Assembly (NCBI GenBank): GCA_977006965.1 | Contig: OZ345378.1 | Location: 1,426,001 to 1,490,000 of the forward strand | DNA: 64,000 bases | Origin: Phymatolithon calcareum | Taxonomy: Eukaryota > Rhodophyta > Florideophyceae > Hapalidiales | Direction: 5' to 3' | In this document: one piece after another, positions 61,369 through 64,000 of the stretch | How positions within the stretch are numbered: the stretch's first letter is position 1 | Layout of the letters: every line of letters starts with the position of its first letter | Position numbers and translations under genes: made by a program | The notes under the pieces: model-generated | The model's input: the letters and a program-made list of their open reading frames with translations, nothing else | Told to the model about the DNA's origin: nothing | The model's database searches: none

Positions 61369-62574
61369 ATGGCGTTCTTGCCGTCTGTGCCCGTGACGGA
61401 AAAATCCGTATTCCAGACTGGCAGCGATGTTACCATTCACCCACAACGCGCGCTCGTCGTGTCGCGCACGCGTCGCGCAGTGCGTTTCTCCGCGACTGCA
61501 GCTGCACCGCGGTCAGCGCCCGTATCTGATTTGCTAGCCTCTGTTGGAATCTCGCAACGAGCGCGACCACGACGAAATCGGAAGACTTCGGGGATGCGCG
61601 CAATGGTGCGTGAGAATGCACTTGCGGCGGCAAATCTGATCTACCCGATGTTCGTGCATGCTGGATCGGGCGACGAGGAAATCACTTGCATGCCTGGATG
61701 TTCGCGATTGTGTGAGGCGTCCGTGCTGCGCGAGGTTGGTGAGGCGTATGCGCTCGGCATTCGATCTGTGATTCTTTTCCCGAAAATCGCGGAGACTTTG
61801 AAATCGAACACTGCGGACGAATGCTACAATGCCGCCGGTCTCATTCCTACACTCGTGCGCGCGATCAAGGTGCAGTACCCGGCCATTGCAGTGTGGACCG
61901 ACATCGCGTTGGACCCTTACTCGGACCAGGGGCATGATGGGATTGTGTCAGAGGATTCGTCGGGAGATGGGGGGAAGGGTCGTATTCTCAACGATGAGAC
62001 AGTGAGTCAGTTGTGCAAGCAGGCGGTTGCACATGCGCGTGCAGGTGCTGATGTCGTCGCTCCGAGTGATATGATGGATGGGAGAGTGGGGGAAATTAGG
62101 GATGCGCTCGATAAGGGGGGATTCACGGATGTGAGTATTGTGAGTTATACTGCGAAATATGCTAGCGCGTTCTATGGACCGTTTCGAAGTGCGTTGGATT
62201 CGGCTCCGAGGGCTGATGGGAATGCACCGCCGGATAAGAAGACTTATCAGATGGACCCTGCGAATGTACGTGAGGCGCTTATTGAAGCGAGATTGGATGT
62301 GGCAGAAGGTGCGGATATGCTAATGGTTAAACCGGGAATGCCGTATCTTGATGTCATTCGAGTGCTTCGTGATAATACGGATGTGCCTGTGGCTGCTTAC
62401 CAAGTTTCTGGCGAGTATGCTATGCTGAAGGCTGCTGTGGCAAATGGGTGGTTGGATGAGAGGGAAGCTGTCATGGAGAGCTTGCTTTGTGTTAAGAGAG
62501 CTGGTGCGGATGCCATTCTTACGTATTACGCAAAGCAGGCTGCGGGGTGGATTAAGGAGGACCAAGGCAACTGA
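61369..62574 (+). CDS. hemB: Delta-aminolevulinic acid dehydratase (porphobilinogen synthase), plastid form
   Basis: Condenses two aminolevulinates to porphobilinogen in plastid tetrapyrrole synthesis. From ATG 61369 (context GCCGCCATGG) it is 401 aa. Residues 1-50 are basic and Ser/Ala-rich, consistent with a transit peptide. The catalytic domain begins near RPRRNRKTSGMRAMVRE. The metal loop DIALDPYSDQGHDG (about 178-191) has Asp in place of the zinc-binding cysteines of animals and yeast, the magnesium-type plant form. Schiff-base lysines are in SYTAKYASAFYGPFR (about 262) and LMVKPGMPYLD (about 320). The allosteric YQVSGEYAML segment and an intact C-terminus follow. Upstream in-frame codons are open, so a longer N-terminus is formally possible. 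No intron. Confidence 0.95.
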   Translation: MAFLPSVPVTEKSVFQTGSDVTIHPQRALVVSRTRRAVRFSATAAAPRSAPVSDLLASVGISQRARPRRNRKTSGMRAMVRENALAAANLIYPMFVHAGSGDEEITCMPGCSRLCEASVLREVGEAYALGIRSVILFPKIAETLKSNTADECYNAAGLIPTLVRAIKVQYPAIAVWTDIALDPYSDQGHDGIVSEDSSGDGGKGRILNDETVSQLCKQAVAHARAGADVVAPSDMMDGRVGEIRDALDKGGFTDVSIVSYTAKYASAFYGPFRSALDSAPRADGNAPPDKKTYQMDPANVREALIEARLDVAEGADMLMVKPGMPYLDVIRVLRDNTDVPVAAYQVSGEYAMLKAAVANGWLDEREAVMESLLCVKRAGADAILTYYAKQAAGWIKEDQGN

Positions 62575-62600
62575 CGGGACGGGACGGGACGGGACGGGAC
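62573..62600. repeat. GACGG pentanucleotide microsatellite at the hemB stop
   Basis: About five and a half copies of GACGG start within the hemB TGA codon and run into the 3' UTR. Length variation here would not change the protein. Confidence 0.85.
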
Positions 62601-63535
62601 AAGTGGCATGTCAGAATTGTTGATAAATTTGAAGTCAATTGATGTGAATCAGCTTTTGCTTAGCGCTGTATTTGAACCAGCGCTATTTCCGCTGCTACTA
62701 TACAGTAGTTTGCAACTACGTACGTTCCGACAAGTGATTGAACTTTCTATTAACGGGCGGTACCACTTTTGAAATTTCAAGGCAGACATGTTGAGCAGGA
62801 CAGATTCTCGATCCCGAAACATACTGTATCAGTGTCGAATACATTCCTCTGTATTGAAAAGTGGGAAATTTCCCACTAAATAGCTCATCAGAAGATAAAA
62901 AACTTTCCATTTCGCTCATGTTCCAGCAATCGCACGCGATCGGTAAATCAGGGGTTGTTGAAGGATATGCAGCAGTCCTCTCTGAACAAGAGGACAAGCT
63001 CTTGATGCGAATGCTAAATCCTTGAAAGATTCTTGTCGAAGTCATGAAGTAGTCGCTGTTTGACATACAGTATATGATATGTTCGGATGCGGTCGAAAAT
63101 TATATTCGAATGCATCCGAGCCCGTGAAGTTATTGCACGCCAAGTAGGCCGTCCAAATGCTGTCTTCTGGGCACAAGTGGAGCTTTGCAATATTTATTTC
63201 TGAATTTTTCATTCCTGCATTGCATTGCCACACCGAGGTGCAGTTCGTTGCGACTTCAACGAAGTCCAAAACGCCATCATTTTAATTGGTACAGTATCAT
63301 ACTGTAAGAGAGTAGACGTTGCCGGTCGCCAAAAGTGGAGCACGATTGAGAAAACGGACTACACGTTGTGATTGGTTGAACTCAAACTGAGCTCTAAATT
63401 ATTCATAATTTCTACACGCAAACAGCTCAAACAATTTCAAATCCTCGCGGCGCTCCACCTTCCCCTGCATGCGTCCAGACTGTGATCGTTGCTCGTCCCC
63501 AATCTGCCAAGCGACCCCAGCTGCCGCTGTTCACC
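62601..63535. other. Intergenic region hemB to secreted coiled-coil gene
   Basis: Two overlapping minus-strand open segments (62716-63066 and 63042-63269) have a Cys-rich, extracellular-looking composition (TAYLACNNFTGSD; ACDCWNMSEMES; SRICPAQHVCLEI) but differ in frame and lack an ATG, so at most they are a decayed gene. A TACAGTAT-C-ATACTGTA palindrome lies at 63290-63306. The promoter of the last gene must be near the end. Confidence 0.45.
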
Positions 63536-64000
63536 ATGCCGCGTCCGACGCATCTCGTCGCCGCGGTGCTGCTGTTGAGCGCGGTCGCAGCGGCGAAAAA
63601 GATCACAACCACGACGCAAAGCGAGACGGAAACGCTAACAGTTCGAACAAAGAGCGGCAAGGTTGGTCCACCGATTAACTTTCGAACTGCCGAGAGTCGC
63701 GTCACAGATCTGATCTCCAAACTCGATTCAGTCTCCGGTCATGCTGCGCGCGCGGAGAATGAACTACAAGCCACACTGCGAGAACTCTGGCAGATCGTAG
63801 ACCTGCTCGGCAAGGACAGATGCGGCGACGTGGTGGAACGCGTCCGCGTGTTGCAACGTAACATGCAAACACGCATTGAGGAACAAGAGAATGAACTCGG
63901 TTCTCAACGAGTCACAGTCTCCCATCTCGAGGCTGACGTTCGCAGCAAGACTGCCGAAATCGAAGCCACCAAGGCCGAACTCGTCTCCGCGCGCGAAACA
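63536..64000 (+). CDS. Secreted or lumenal coiled-coil protein, 5' part only
   Basis: The frame is open from ATG 63536 to the window end (155 codons) with no stop. Residues 1-20 form a signal peptide (THLVAAVLLLSAVAAA). A Thr-rich basic stretch (TTTTQSETETLTVRTKSGK) follows, then from about residue 50 a long alpha-helical coiled coil with heptad Leu/Val/Ile (VTDLISKLDSVSGH, ENELQATLRELWQIVDLL, VVERVRVLQRNMQTRIEEQ, SHLEADVRSKTAEIEATKAE). A single Cys occurs near residue 97. This layout suits a vesicle, ER-lumen or wall-bound structural protein; some red-algal and plant ER proteins look similar. The C-terminus, which would decide the family, lies outside the window. Confidence 0.7.
   Translation, partial: MPRPTHLVAAVLLLSAVAAAKKITTTTQSETETLTVRTKSGKVGPPINFRTAESRVTDLISKLDSVSGHAARAENELQATLRELWQIVDLLGKDRCGDVVERVRVLQRNMQTRIEEQENELGSQRVTVSHLEADVRSKTAEIEATKAELVSARET

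Noticed and set aside
62716-63269. Overlapping Cys-rich minus-strand segments as a gene
   Set aside because: They lie in different frames, have no ATG, and no intron joins them in phase. At best a decayed gene, noted in the intergenic entry.
1-64000. CRISPR arrays, bacterial operons or ribosome-binding sites
   Set aside because: None seen. The repeats are coding tandem units, LTRs or dispersed elements, and the genes are eukaryotic with spliceosomal introns.

Overview
The window is nuclear DNA from a photosynthetic eukaryote with compact, mostly intronless genes, most likely a red alga. It encodes spliceosomal genes with one to three short introns (50-170 bp, GT..AG), a plastid terminal oxidase, a plant-type delta-aminolevulinate dehydratase with an N-terminal extension like a plastid transit peptide, a meiotic MutS homologue, and COPI and COPII coat subunits. 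Gene islands alternate with long gene-poor stretches of repeats and transposon debris, as expected of a florideophyte (Chondrus-like) genome. The species cannot be fixed from sequence reading alone. LAYOUT: 1-1.07 kb is intergenic with a repeat copy. 1.07-6.89 kb is a complete chromodomain-bearing Ty3/gypsy LTR retrotransposon on the minus strand, with identical 454-bp LTRs and a 4-bp target duplication. 6.9-10.0 kb has no convincing gene. 10.0-20 kb is a gene island: UBE2Q-type E2, SDR-family dehydrogenase, plastid terminal oxidase, a small coiled-coil membrane protein, a small complex I-like subunit (NDUFA3-like), and a four-exon MSH5. 20.0-28.5 kb is one giant minus-strand gene for a 2833-aa Ser-rich single-pass membrane protein ending in a von Willebrand A domain. 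It contains 17 perfectly phased 156-bp tandem repeats. 28.5-36.4 kb is gene-poor with LINE-like and other repeat relics and perfect hairpins. 36.4-39.2 kb has a secreted Cys-rich protein gene and POLD2. 39.2-49.6 kb holds two related bZIP genes in a background rich in TACTGTA/TACAGTA palindromes, plus a LINE fragment with a long target duplication. 49.6-58.5 kb is a second gene island: BET bromodomain protein, epsilon-COP, a hypothetical nuclear-type protein, a tail-anchored acyl-CoA-binding/ankyrin protein, a small ORF, a DUF1295 membrane protein and Sec13. 58.5-61.4 kb has a weak two-exon candidate and a repeat relic. 61.4-62.6 kb is hemB, and 63.5 kb to the end is the 5' part of a secreted coiled-coil protein. 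There are no operons; neighbours look functionally unrelated apart from housekeeping roles (secretory coats, replication and recombination, plastid redox and tetrapyrrole synthesis). Several calls (MSH5, Sec13, BET, PTOX, and the small genes near 15.2-16.0 kb) rest on splice sites read by eye whose phases all close correctly. They are inference until transcript data are available.
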